Below are positions 1 to 6,487 of a DNA stretch of 13,717 bases, one piece after another (position 1 is the first letter of the stretch; each line of letters opens with the position of its first letter). Position numbers and translations under genes: made by a program. Source of the stretch: Fibrobacter sp. GTDB taxonomy: Bacteria > Fibrobacterota > Fibrobacteria > Fibrobacterales > Fibrobacteraceae. Under the pieces are notes generated by a model, which saw only the letters and a list, made by a program, of their open reading frames with translations, searched no databases and was not told where the DNA came from. The stretch covers positions 1-13,717 of the forward strand of contig JAFWRL010000229.1 of the NCBI GenBank assembly GCA_017520105.1. Direction: 5' to 3'.

Positions 1-1772
1 CGTGAGTTGTCGATAGCGGAATCGAACGCGTAAGCGAATACGACGACAGCGAAAAGGTGAACGTGCTGCGCACACTGCCGATTTCTATGCAAAACGCCAT
101 CCAGCGTAGCGGCCGTAGTGGACGAACGCAAAACGGCTGTGCCATCCGCCTATGGACCGAAGACGCAGAAAAGCACATGCCGCAAGGCATCGTGCCAGAA
201 GTTTTGCAAATCGAGCCGTCGGAACTCCTGTTGCAAAAAGCGATGCTAGAGAGTTTAGACGAGAGGAGATTCCCGGTCGGAGCCGGGAATGACAAGCATG
301 TTTTTACAGCGAGAACGCCAGAACCCAGTACTTTTACCATCACTCTACCTACGGCGATTCCCGAGACTCGAGAGAAAGTCGCAACCAAGCTTCTCGAAAA
401 CTTCGGCATGCTCAAGGACGGTCGCATCACGGTACTCGGCAAACGCGCCATCCAAGCGCCGATTTCAAATATACCTTTAGCGCTTATTTTGGCAAAAGCG
501 GAAAGAGCCGTAAACCTCCCCGACCTTTTGCTCGCCGCGATGGCATGGATTCATTCGGGAACGGAATTCGTTCAGAAGTCCAAAGTTTCGCTGGACTTGC
601 TCACGCTCGCCAGCGACACGCTTACAAAAACCATCAACGTTCCGCGAGAAGTATCGTTCACACTAAAGCAGCTACGGGATTTTCGCGGAACCCTAAAGGA
701 GATGCCCGTTCAAGACGGGCATGACAATCGACGTCATTGCGAACCCCATAGGGGTGAAGCAATCCATGAAGTTGTCATTCGCAACCTATTAAGCGCATTC
801 CCGGACAGGCTCGCGACTCCAAGCGGAAGCACGTACAAGCTAAGCAACGGCAATACGATTCGCTTGCAGGTGGCAGATCCACCTTACGCATTGCTCGCCC
901 TTACAATGTTACGTACCGGTGGCGGAAGCAAGTCGGAACTTCGCGTAAGCCTCTACGTTCCCATCCCGCAAAACCTGCTCGGCGGCGATAACGAAATCGT
1001 CCGTTACGAGCTCCTGTGGCGAAGCGGCCAGGAACGCTTTATAGGCATCGAAATTCACGAAGACAACTCCCCCATTGGCGATGTCCGCGAAATCAGCCGC
1101 AAAGAAGTTCTTCCGCAAGAGGCTTCACCAAAAGTTCTTGAAAAGCTCAAAGAATTAACCGCCGAAGCATGGCGCGACAAGCTCGAAAAAGAAAACTGGA
1201 CCGGTCGCTACCTGACCGAGGACATGCAAACGCTCCTTATCAAAATGCGTCTGGCATCAAAGCTATACCCGGACTTCGGGCTCCCGGAATTCAACGGCGA
1301 AGACATGGAGCTGATTTTCAACGAACTCACAGACGGCATCTTTTTACTGCGCGACATCAACGAAGACCGTTACAGGAACATTGTCGAAGATTACTTCGGG
1401 AAGTCGATGCTATCGTGGCTCAACAAGACTTTTCCCGACCATTACGTTTTGCCGAACGGCAAACGCGCCCGCTACAGCTACCAAGCCGTAGCCACCGCCG
1501 ACGAGCAAAGTAGTGGCAAGATTGTACAAAGCGCAGACGGCGTACTTGTCGAAATTTCCGCCCGCATCGAGGACTTTATGCAACTCCGCGGAGAGCATAA
1601 AATCGCAGACGGCAAACTCAAAGTGCGCTACGACATTCTAGCGCCGAATTTCCGCACAATTCAAAAGACGTGGGACCTCACAAGCTTCTGGCAGAACACG
1701 TACGCCGAAGTCCGCAAGGAACTCCGCGGGCGCTATCCCAAGCACCCCTGGCCTGAAGTTGTTAATGTATAA
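1..1772 (+). CDS. hrpB: ATP-dependent helicase HrpB, C-terminal part; probably frameshifted at the left edge
   Basis: DEAH-box (SF2) RNA helicase-like protein. The ATPase domain with Walker A and DEAH motifs lies left of the window. The visible frame runs from base 6. It begins VVDSGIERV (end of the motif V region) and reaches motif VI, QRSGRSGR (102-125). A winged-helix/ratchet region follows. The end is a typical HrpB C-terminal domain with LPNGKRARYSY, DLTSFWQNTYAEV and RGRYPKHPWPEV. The stop is TAA 1770-1772. The frame is blocked upstream by TGA at 3-5, and the other two + frames stop by base 33. No intact upstream frame can therefore join it. A single lost G after GAG (4-6) would restore R-E-VVDSG, which fits the family. 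A GTG at 57 could start a truncated product, but it would lack the ATPase. Three palindromic repeats are translated inside the frame (265-294, 698-726, 732-766). Family assignment is secure; functional status is not. Confidence 0.85.
265..294 (+). repeat. Palindromic REP-like element, copy 1, inside hrpB
   Basis: The inverted repeat has arms ATTCCCGG (269-276) and CCGGGAAT (283-290) with loop TCGGAG. It is flanked by GGAG on the left and GACA on the right. The same frame and loop recur at 11815-11844, and a variant is at 698-726. Here it is read in frame as about RRFPVGAGNDK, just after the helicase motif VI region, without a stop codon. Confidence 0.85.
698..726 (+). repeat. Palindromic REP-like element, copy 2, inside hrpB
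   Basis: GGAG, then arms ATGCCCGT (702-709) and ACGGGCAT (715-722) around loop TCAAG, then GACA. This is the same architecture as 265-294 and 11815-11844, with a changed loop and compensatory arm changes. It is translated in frame as KEMPVQDGHD within hrpB, ahead of the conserved AFPDRLA segment. Confidence 0.85.
732..766 (+). repeat. Second type of hairpin repeat (CGTCATTGCGA...GCAATCCA), inside hrpB
   Basis: This is a nested hairpin: ATTGC (736-740) pairs with GCAAT (759-763), and CCCC (744-747) pairs with GGGG (751-754) around ATA. The outer sequence CGTCATTGCGA/GCAATCCA matches a dispersed repeat pattern I recall from many bacterial genomes. It starts 5 bases after the palindromic copy at 698-726, so the two form a compound insertion. 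It stays open in the hrpB frame (RHCEPHRGEAIH). The family comparison is from memory. Confidence 0.7.
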
Positions 1773-1804
1773 TAAACAGCAAGTTTCAAGTTTGGAGTTA
1801 CAAG

Positions 1805-1876
1805 GACGACTGCGTCGTAGTTAAGAGTTCCGAGTTACTAGACGACTGCGTCGCAGTTATGATTTCCAAGTTACTA
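1805..1876 (+). repeat. Two tandem 36-bp units with a small hairpin each
   Basis: The units at 1805-1840 and 1841-1876 match at 32 of 36 positions. Each starts GACGACTGCGTCG, which folds as (A)CGAC-TGC-GTCG(T), and continues with three AGTT-type heptamers ending in AGTTACT. A degenerate partial copy of the heptamer half precedes them at about 1782-1804. Confidence 0.85.
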
Positions 1877-1906
1877 GAGATGTTCTTATAACAAATTCTA
1901 GTAACT
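1869..1906. repeat. 38-bp inverted-repeat module, copy 1
   Basis: The arms AGTTACTAG (1869-1877) and CTAGTAACT (1898-1906) are perfect inverted repeats around an A/T-rich centre containing TATA. The left arm continues as AGAGAT. The module at 6417-6454 has the same length, the same first 13 bases and the same last 9 bases, but a different centre. Confidence 0.8.
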
Positions 1907-1919
1907 ATTATCTAGTAAC

Positions 1920-1934
1920 TGCGCTATAGGCGCA
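1920..1934 (-). terminator. Short hairpin just downstream of the propeller gene stop
   Basis: TGCGC (1920-1924) and GCGCA (1930-1934) form a 5-bp stem with a 5-base loop, two bases past the - strand stop codon at 1937-1939. No U-run follows. Instead the inverted AGTAACT heptamers and the 38-bp inverted repeat come next. It could contribute to 3'-end formation, but it is not a classic intrinsic terminator. Confidence 0.3.
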
Positions 1935-1936
1935 AC

Positions 1937-3493
1937 CTACTTCACGCTATACACCGCAAGCGTCTTGCTGTACTCATAGCCTACAACCAAGAGAGGTTCC
2001 CCATTGGGGCTCTTTTCTGCAGGGATAAATAGAATGCCTTCCGGACCCCTATCTTTCGGATCCATATAAAAGCCAACAATCTTGGGAGCACTTCCGTTTT
2101 CGATGCCGGTAATATCAAATACGGCAACACCACTCGTGCGTTCGAGCCCTGCAAATGCATAGCGTTTTTCACCGACAACACCCGTAGTTACATTTTCCGG
2201 TTCGCAGCCCTTATCTTCACTGCGAGCATCCATCTTGACTTTGCCCTTTTTTGAGTTCCAGTTAAAATAGTCAGGCGCAACCTTAGAAATCGTCTGTTCA
2301 AACATGTCGCCGGAATCCCACATGAGGTGTCCCGTTTCGCCATCAAAGATGCTAATCGAGCGCGTTCCAAAGGTGTACATGTAAGGGCATTTGCCGTTCG
2401 CGGTCTTGTCCGGTGCGGAGTCGCAGCGTTCCAGATTGCTCACGGAAAGATTCTTCACGTCTTCGAGTACTCCCCCAACAAACACGCCCGAATCAAGCAC
2501 ACCCTGCTGCACAAGCATCATCGGAGTCGTCACATCAGTCCAAGCCTTGTAATCGTTGACCGGAGCGCCTTCATTCGCTGTCAAGACAAACGTCTTTCCA
2601 TTCACAGAAAATGCAGAAATTCCATCAGGCTGGCGCAGGCCGCGCAACGGGTAATTCTTGATTTCAATTGTCTTGTTCTTCTTGATATCAAGTCCGGAAC
2701 CGGGCACAGAGTGATCCACGTAACCAAGCGGGAACACATCTAAAATCTTTTTCGCGTCGATATCGAACTTGACAAGGGCGTTATTTTCTTGCAGGCTAAT
2801 CCAAGCCGTCTTGGAATCAGCAGACACCGTAATATATTCCGGTTCGAGCGATTGCACAAAACTCTTTACGCCCGTTTTGCGGACACCCGCCGCCATAAGT
2901 TTCAACGTATCAAGTCCATTAAAATTCACAACCGTTTTTTGAGGTTTAATCCAAGACTTTGCGTCAGGCTTGGGCACCGACAAAACGCCAATGCCGCCCT
3001 CCGGGTCCTCAGAGAAAGTCTCGTCCGGAGAACCTTCGCATGCTACAAGTAAATTCAATCCATCCGGAGTAAACGTAATCATGTCCGGCATATAGCACAG
3101 TTCGTGCGAGCCAAGGACCTCGAGCTTTTTGTTATAGCGCATCACCTGCACATGGCCCATTTTCCATTCTGGATTGTTGAGCAGGCTCACCGCCACAAGG
3201 TCACCGTGAACCGTAACGCTGGAGGCCCCCCCCGGCAACTTCATCTCGCTTACCTTCTTCGGATTCGACGGGTCTGCGATATCGACCACTTCAAGAACGT
3301 TTTCGCCACCCACGACAAACAGGACCTTCTTTTCGGGCATGAATGCCGAAATTTCAGCCGTCGTCATCGGAACCGAGGCAATCGGTGTCAACACACGTCC
3401 CATCTGGAACGGCCCCGCCGGAACATCCGACTTTTTCGCAAACGCGATTCCCGCTCCCAAAAGCAGGCTCAAAGCAAATGCAGTTTTTTTCAT
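1937..3493 (-). CDS. Secreted choice-of-anchor I family beta-propeller-like protein
   Basis: A 518-residue exported protein. The start is the ATG at 3493, preceded by an AAGGGATGGGA-type ribosome-binding site, and it opens directly into a signal peptide (MKKTAFALSLLLGAGIAFA, cleavage near 19). A longer frame reaches 3553 but would overlap the upstream gene. Choice-of-anchor I hallmarks appear in order: LEPEYITVS and QENNALVKFDI (about 216-245), QPDGISAFSVNGKTFVLTANEG (288-309, given as two adjoining motifs, QPDGIS and VLTANEG), FGTRSISIFDG (375-385), a DARSEDKG stretch (422-429), YAFAGLERTSGVAVFDI (445-461) and GPEGILFIP with SPNGEPLLVV (483-504). The LVIVD-like repeats suggest a propeller. 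No C-terminal sorting domain or transmembrane helix is seen; the protein ends in a short AVYSVK strand. It lies 19 bases downstream of the coiled-coil gene, probably in the same operon. Enzymatic function of the family is not established. Confidence 0.85.
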   Translation of the reverse strand: MKKTAFALSLLLGAGIAFAKKSDVPAGPFQMGRVLTPIASVPMTTAEISAFMPEKKVLFVVGGENVLEVVDIADPSNPKKVSEMKLPGGASSVTVHGDLVAVSLLNNPEWKMGHVQVMRYNKKLEVLGSHELCYMPDMITFTPDGLNLLVACEGSPDETFSEDPEGGIGVLSVPKPDAKSWIKPQKTVVNFNGLDTLKLMAAGVRKTGVKSFVQSLEPEYITVSADSKTAWISLQENNALVKFDIDAKKILDVFPLGYVDHSVPGSGLDIKKNKTIEIKNYPLRGLRQPDGISAFSVNGKTFVLTANEGAPVNDYKAWTDVTTPMMLVQQGVLDSGVFVGGVLEDVKNLSVSNLERCDSAPDKTANGKCPYMYTFGTRSISIFDGETGHLMWDSGDMFEQTISKVAPDYFNWNSKKGKVKMDARSEDKGCEPENVTTGVVGEKRYAFAGLERTSGVAVFDITGIENGSAPKIVGFYMDPKDRGPEGILFIPAEKSPNGEPLLVVGYEYSKTLAVYSVK

Positions 3494-3512
3494 ATCAATC
3501 CCATCCCTTAAA

Positions 3513-3950
3513 TTAATCGATAATAAGCCACATGATAAGCATGCCAAGCCCAAAACTCGCAGCCATGGAAGCCCCCGTCATCATGCGGTCAGAACCTTCT
3601 TTTTCCTTTTCGGCTTCTTCTTTAGCCTTTTGCTTTTCGGTCTGTTCCTGGCTAGCTTCGATAGCAACGCTCAAGGCCTTAGCGCAAGTTTCGTTGTTCT
3701 TCTTGAGCGTGTTGTAGCTCTGTTCCCAGTTTTCGCACTTGGCCCTTTCAATTTCGAGATCGGAGCGCAAGGACTGCTTTTCTACAGTGCAGGCGCTGTC
3801 GCGAAGAGCCATCACACTATCACGCGCGGCTAACTCCGCGATGAGTCCAGCTTCTGCCGGTTCTGCGGCAACGCTCACTCCAGCAAGGGAGCAAGCAAGC
3901 AACACCGAAACGAACAAAGCCTTCACAAAAGAACGAACAGCAGAAACCAT
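3513..3950 (-). CDS. Secreted coiled-coil protein with C-terminal membrane anchor, function unknown
   Basis: This 145-residue gene is not recognised as a named family. The start ATG at 3950 follows a GAGGAAAT ribosome-binding site. Residues 7-29 are a signal sequence with either type I cleavage after SVAA or a weak lipobox (LLAC, Cys20). Residues about 48-98 fit a heptad pattern with L61, L65, C72, W75, Y79, L82, N86, C89 and L93 in core positions. C54, C72 and C89 all fall on a/d positions. A charged K/E stretch (101-122) follows, then one transmembrane helix (124-144) with small residues G126, A130 and G134 spaced by four, which could favour helix pairing. The coiled coil should be periplasmic. 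The gene lies between the PfkB kinase (10 bases upstream) and the propeller protein. Confidence 0.8.
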   Translation of the reverse strand: MVSAVRSFVKALFVSVLLACSLAGVSVAAEPAEAGLIAELAARDSVMALRDSACTVEKQSLRSDLEIERAKCENWEQSYNTLKKNNETCAKALSVAIEASQEQTEKQKAKEEAEKEKEGSDRMMTGASMAASFGLGMLIMWLIID

Positions 3951-3960
3951 ATTTCCTCAA

Positions 3961-4920
3961 CTACATCTGTGCGTAAATGCGCTTCCAGCCCTCTTCAGGA
4001 ATCTGTGCGCCCATCACCTGGACCACCTCGTTCGAGACGACGCTACCGAGGTTGCCCGAGCGTTCCATGTCCCAGCCGTTCATGTAGCCGTACAGGAATC
4101 CCGATGCCCAGAGGTCGCCTGCACCCGTCGTATCGATAGCCTTTGCTGCCCCTGCCGACACACGAGTCACCACGCCGTCCTTAGCAATCAAGGCACCGCG
4201 TTTGCCAATCTTCACAACCGCGACCTTCGCTTTCTTTGCGAGAACATCAAGAGCAGCCTCTTCCTTGACGCCAGCGTAAGCAAACGCCTCGTCTTCGTTC
4301 GCGATGATAATATCAATCATCTTATTTTCAAAAAGTTCGTCGAACAACTTGCGGCAAGCATCGACCACGCCGAACGAGCTAAAGTCAAGAGCCGTTTCGA
4401 CACCGAGGCTGCGGGCAAGCGTAAACGCCTTCTTGAAGCATTCACCGTTAAAAGCGCGATAACCTTCGGCGTAAAGGAGCCCCACATCTTCGTAAAGGGC
4501 CTGCGTAAAGTCGTCCGAACCGAGGAAATCCGATGCCCCCAAGTACGTCCACATCGAGCGCTGGGCATCCGGTGTCACTGCAGAGAAAACGCAACCCGTC
4601 GCGGCACTCGAAAGTCCGACCTTCGACTCCACACCGTTATTCTTCAAATGTTCCTGGAAAAGCTTACCGAGATCGTCATCGCCCACCTTGCTGATAAATG
4701 CAGCCTTGCCTCCGAGACGAGCAACGCCCACCATCGTATTGCAAGTCGAGCCACCCGGCACGCGAATCGGATTGTCTAGAGCTTTCAAGAACTTTTCCAT
4801 CTGCGGCCAATCGACCATGTTCATGCCGCCCTTCTGCACACCCTGGGCCGCAATCCATTCGTCACTCACATTCGCCAAAATATCGACAAGGGCTGCGCCC
4901 ATACCAAGAACTTTTTTCAT
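3961..4920 (-). CDS. PfkB-family carbohydrate/nucleoside kinase, adenosine-kinase-like
   Basis: A 319-residue cytosolic ribokinase-fold kinase that transfers phosphate from ATP to a sugar or nucleoside hydroxyl. Visible signatures are the N-terminal strand GMGAALVDI, the glycine-rich substrate region VPGGSTCNTMVGVARLGG (54-71), and PfkB signature 2, DTTGAGDLWASGFLYG (263-278), which holds the anion hole and catalytic base D269. The GGSTCNT form is typical of the adenosine-kinase-like branch, but substrate cannot be read from sequence alone. The length is normal for the family. Its ATG overlaps the stop of the rhomboid gene by one base (TAATG), indicating translational coupling. The next gene starts 10 bases after its TAG stop. 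Confidence 0.88.
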   Translation of the reverse strand: MKKVLGMGAALVDILANVSDEWIAAQGVQKGGMNMVDWPQMEKFLKALDNPIRVPGGSTCNTMVGVARLGGKAAFISKVGDDDLGKLFQEHLKNNGVESKVGLSSAATGCVFSAVTPDAQRSMWTYLGASDFLGSDDFTQALYEDVGLLYAEGYRAFNGECFKKAFTLARSLGVETALDFSSFGVVDACRKLFDELFENKMIDIIIANEDEAFAYAGVKEEAALDVLAKKAKVAVVKIGKRGALIAKDGVVTRVSAGAAKAIDTTGAGDLWASGFLYGYMNGWDMERSGNLGSVVSNEVVQVMGAQIPEEGWKRIYAQM

Positions 4921-5801
4921 TACATTCCTCCGCGACGGCGACGCAACTTGTCGCCCGCTCTTAATAAAAATTCACGTTCCGATTCCGTCAAGGACTGGAT
5001 GCCTTCGCGTTCCACCTTCCTCAAGATATCGTCCATGCGTTTCTGTTCATCGACGTAGAACACTTCGCCTTCGAGAACTTCCGGTTCAGACGCATCGTTT
5101 TCACCGGAACGCCTGTTCGAAGAACGTCCGCTATAATTTTCTGTTTTGCGAGAAAACAAGCGGGACAAGCCCGAAAGCAGCGAGTTATTCGGACTGTTCT
5201 GGTAAAGCGCCATGTAAATGAAACCGGCGACCACGCCACCCAAATGGGCGAAATGCGCAATCATATCGCCCGAGTTTGCAAAGAAAATATCGAGCGCAAT
5301 CATCACCCACATCGCATGTTTAATTCTCATCGGGATGATAAAGAACATCAGAATCATGCGATCAGGGAAGAACTTGTAATAGGCGACAAAGATACCCATC
5401 AAGGCGCCCGACGCACCGATAATCGGGTTATTGGTCAGGCCGAGCAGGCACATTCCAAAACTGAACAGCGCCGCAAAAATACCACAGAAAAAGTACATCG
5501 AAGTAAAATGACGCGTGCCCATCCACTCAGCGACTTCGGACCCGAACATCCAGAGCATGAGCATGTTGAAGAAGAAATGCATAAAGTCAACATGGATGAA
5601 CATGTAGGTCACATAGCGCCAGAGCTCAAGCGGGACCCTCGGCATAAAAGCACCGAAATAGCTAATGTAATCAGTTAGGCTCCCGTAACCGGCACCAAAG
5701 TTAACCTCAACTCCACGCCCAAAGAACGCGATAACAAAGACTGCCGCATTCGCAAGCAGCAACACCTGCAGCACCTTGGGCAAATATCTAAACGGTTTCA
5801 T
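4920..5801 (-). CDS. Rhomboid family intramembrane serine protease
   Basis: A 293-residue polytopic protease that cleaves transmembrane substrates within or at the inner membrane. About six transmembrane helices lie in residues 10-205. The catalytic serine is in GASGALMG (S131). The catalytic histidine is in AHLGG (H186), and the oxyanion-region motif HFFFN (75-79) is present. The cytosolic tail after 205 ends in a conserved-looking segment, SLTESEREFLLRAGDKLRRR, seen on rhomboids of related phyla as I recall them. The ATG at 5801 has AGGAAGG upstream and lies inside the end of coaD (14-base overlap). The gene is therefore co-transcribed with coaD. No substrate is known; the single-pass protein encoded two genes downstream is a candidate by context only. 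Confidence 0.93.
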   Translation of the reverse strand: MKPFRYLPKVLQVLLLANAAVFVIAFFGRGVEVNFGAGYGSLTDYISYFGAFMPRVPLELWRYVTYMFIHVDFMHFFFNMLMLWMFGSEVAEWMGTRHFTSMYFFCGIFAALFSFGMCLLGLTNNPIIGASGALMGIFVAYYKFFPDRMILMFFIIPMRIKHAMWVMIALDIFFANSGDMIAHFAHLGGVVAGFIYMALYQNSPNNSLLSGLSRLFSRKTENYSGRSSNRRSGENDASEPEVLEGEVFYVDEQKRMDDILRKVEREGIQSLTESEREFLLRAGDKLRRRRGGM

Positions 5802-6345
5802 AAACCTTCCTAAACTCTTTTAAAATCATTGAAACAATGTTCCTCGGAACATACTTGGAAAGAATCGCCCTCTGCTCGGCATCGCTTTTGGCGGCACCGC
5901 ACTTGAGGAGCTCGCGGACAACGGAGCTGCTCACGGCAAGATGTTCCTGGGCACTGAACAACAACACGGTTTCGACATCATTGCAGAGGACCTTGTTGTT
6001 CCAAGCGACCGCCTGTTCGGCATCCAAGTCAGAAGCATTGCGGATTCCACGCACTAGGTAACGCGCCCCCACAGATTTCATGAAATCGACAGTCAGCCCC
6101 TCATGGAGGGCGACCGACGCATTCGAAATTCCAGAGACAGCCATCTCCACCATCGCCTTGCGGGTTTCGGCGTTAAACAAATTCTTCTTGCTTGCGTTCT
6201 GTGCCACAAGGACAATCAAAGAATCATACAGCTCGGCGGCACGTTTCACAAGATCAAGGTGGCCGACAGTGAACGGATCAAAGGAACCAGCAAATACCGC
6301 CACACGACGTTCGCCATTCTTCACTTTGCAAACGTCATTCATCAT
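5788..6345 (-). CDS. coaD: Phosphopantetheine adenylyltransferase
   Basis: This enzyme catalyses the penultimate step of coenzyme A synthesis: 4'-phosphopantetheine plus ATP gives dephospho-CoA plus pyrophosphate. It shows the nucleotidyltransferase motif AGSFDPFTVGH (19-29 from the chosen start), then YLVRGIRNASDLDAE and the C-terminal AVSSSVVREL. Family members normally start a few residues before the AGSFDP strand. I therefore chose the ATG pair at 6345/6342. ATG 6375, GTG 6372 and TTG 6384 are alternatives, and none has a clear Shine-Dalgarno sequence. It lies downstream of rsmD, a common pairing, but is separated from it by a repeat array. Its end overlaps the rhomboid gene. Confidence 0.93.
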   Translation of the reverse strand: MMNDVCKVKNGERRVAVFAGSFDPFTVGHLDLVKRAAELYDSLIVLVAQNASKKNLFNAETRKAMVEMAVSGISNASVALHEGLTVDFMKSVGARYLVRGIRNASDLDAEQAVAWNNKVLCNDVETVLLFSAQEHLAVSSSVVRELLKCGAAKSDAEQRAILSKYVPRNIVSMILKEFRKVYETV

Positions 6346-6388
6346 CGGTTTTTGTGCTTTTGATTTCCACACCATGTGGTACAATTTA

Positions 6389-6396
6389 CAAAAATA
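6389..6396 (-). promoter_or_regulatory. Possible TAnnTTTG-type -7 box for coaD
   Basis: On the - strand, TATTTTTG sits just upstream of the coaD start region. It matches the TAnnTTTG box known from Bacteroidota promoters; whether this organism uses it is unknown. If it is used, transcription would start near 6382, giving a 5' leader of only a few bases before ATG 6375 or about 35 bases before ATG 6345. The box abuts the heptamer array. Confidence 0.25.
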
Positions 6397-6482
6397 GTTA
6401 CTAGTAAGTAGTTACTAGTTACTAGAGATTGCAATATAGACATCACTAGTAACTAGTAACTTAGAACTCTAAACTAGCGTTA
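6396..6482. repeat. Heptamer-phased array with 38-bp inverted repeat, rsmD-coaD gap
   Basis: Units run in exact 7-base phase: AGTTACT, AGTAAGT, AGTTACT, AGTTACT, AGAGATT (6396-6430). A short A/T centre follows, then AGTAACT, AGTAACT, TAGAACT, CTAAACT (6448-6475) in reverse orientation. The inner module 6417-6454 has arms AGTTACTAG/CTAGTAACT and is the same length as 1869-1906. The outer - strand sequence here matches the 1818-1841 region closely. Confidence 0.8.
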
Positions 6483-6487
6483 TTCCA

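Larger units (their letters stand above)
1782..1920. repeat. Heptamer-phased intergenic array between convergent genes
   Basis: This fills most of the 164-base gap between hrpB and the - strand propeller gene. Units follow each other every 7 bases: AGTTTCA, AGTTTGG, AGTTACA (1782-1802); AGTTAAG, AGTTCCG, AGTTACT (1819-1839); AGTTATG, ATTTCCA, AGTTACT (1855-1875); and in reverse orientation AGTAACT, ATTATCT, AGTAACT (1900-1920). No coding potential is apparent. Related arrays lie at 6396-6482 and 11888-11922. Confidence 0.8.

Noticed and set aside
265..294. Palindrome in hrpB considered as an intrinsic terminator on the + strand
   Set aside because: No T-run follows, and it lies inside an open frame that continues for about 490 codons.
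1805..1876. 36-bp tandem units considered as a CRISPR array
   Set aside because: The units are directly adjacent without spacers, only two are present, and there is no cas gene.
3494..3553. Longer start of the propeller protein at 3553
   Set aside because: It would overlap the upstream gene by about 40 bases and place about 20 residues ahead of a normal signal peptide; the ATG at 3493 has its own ribosome-binding site.
3739..4779. Long + strand open frame (346 codons) opposite the PfkB kinase
   Set aside because: It is antisense to a gene with intact catalytic motifs; no domain or ribosome-binding site supports it.
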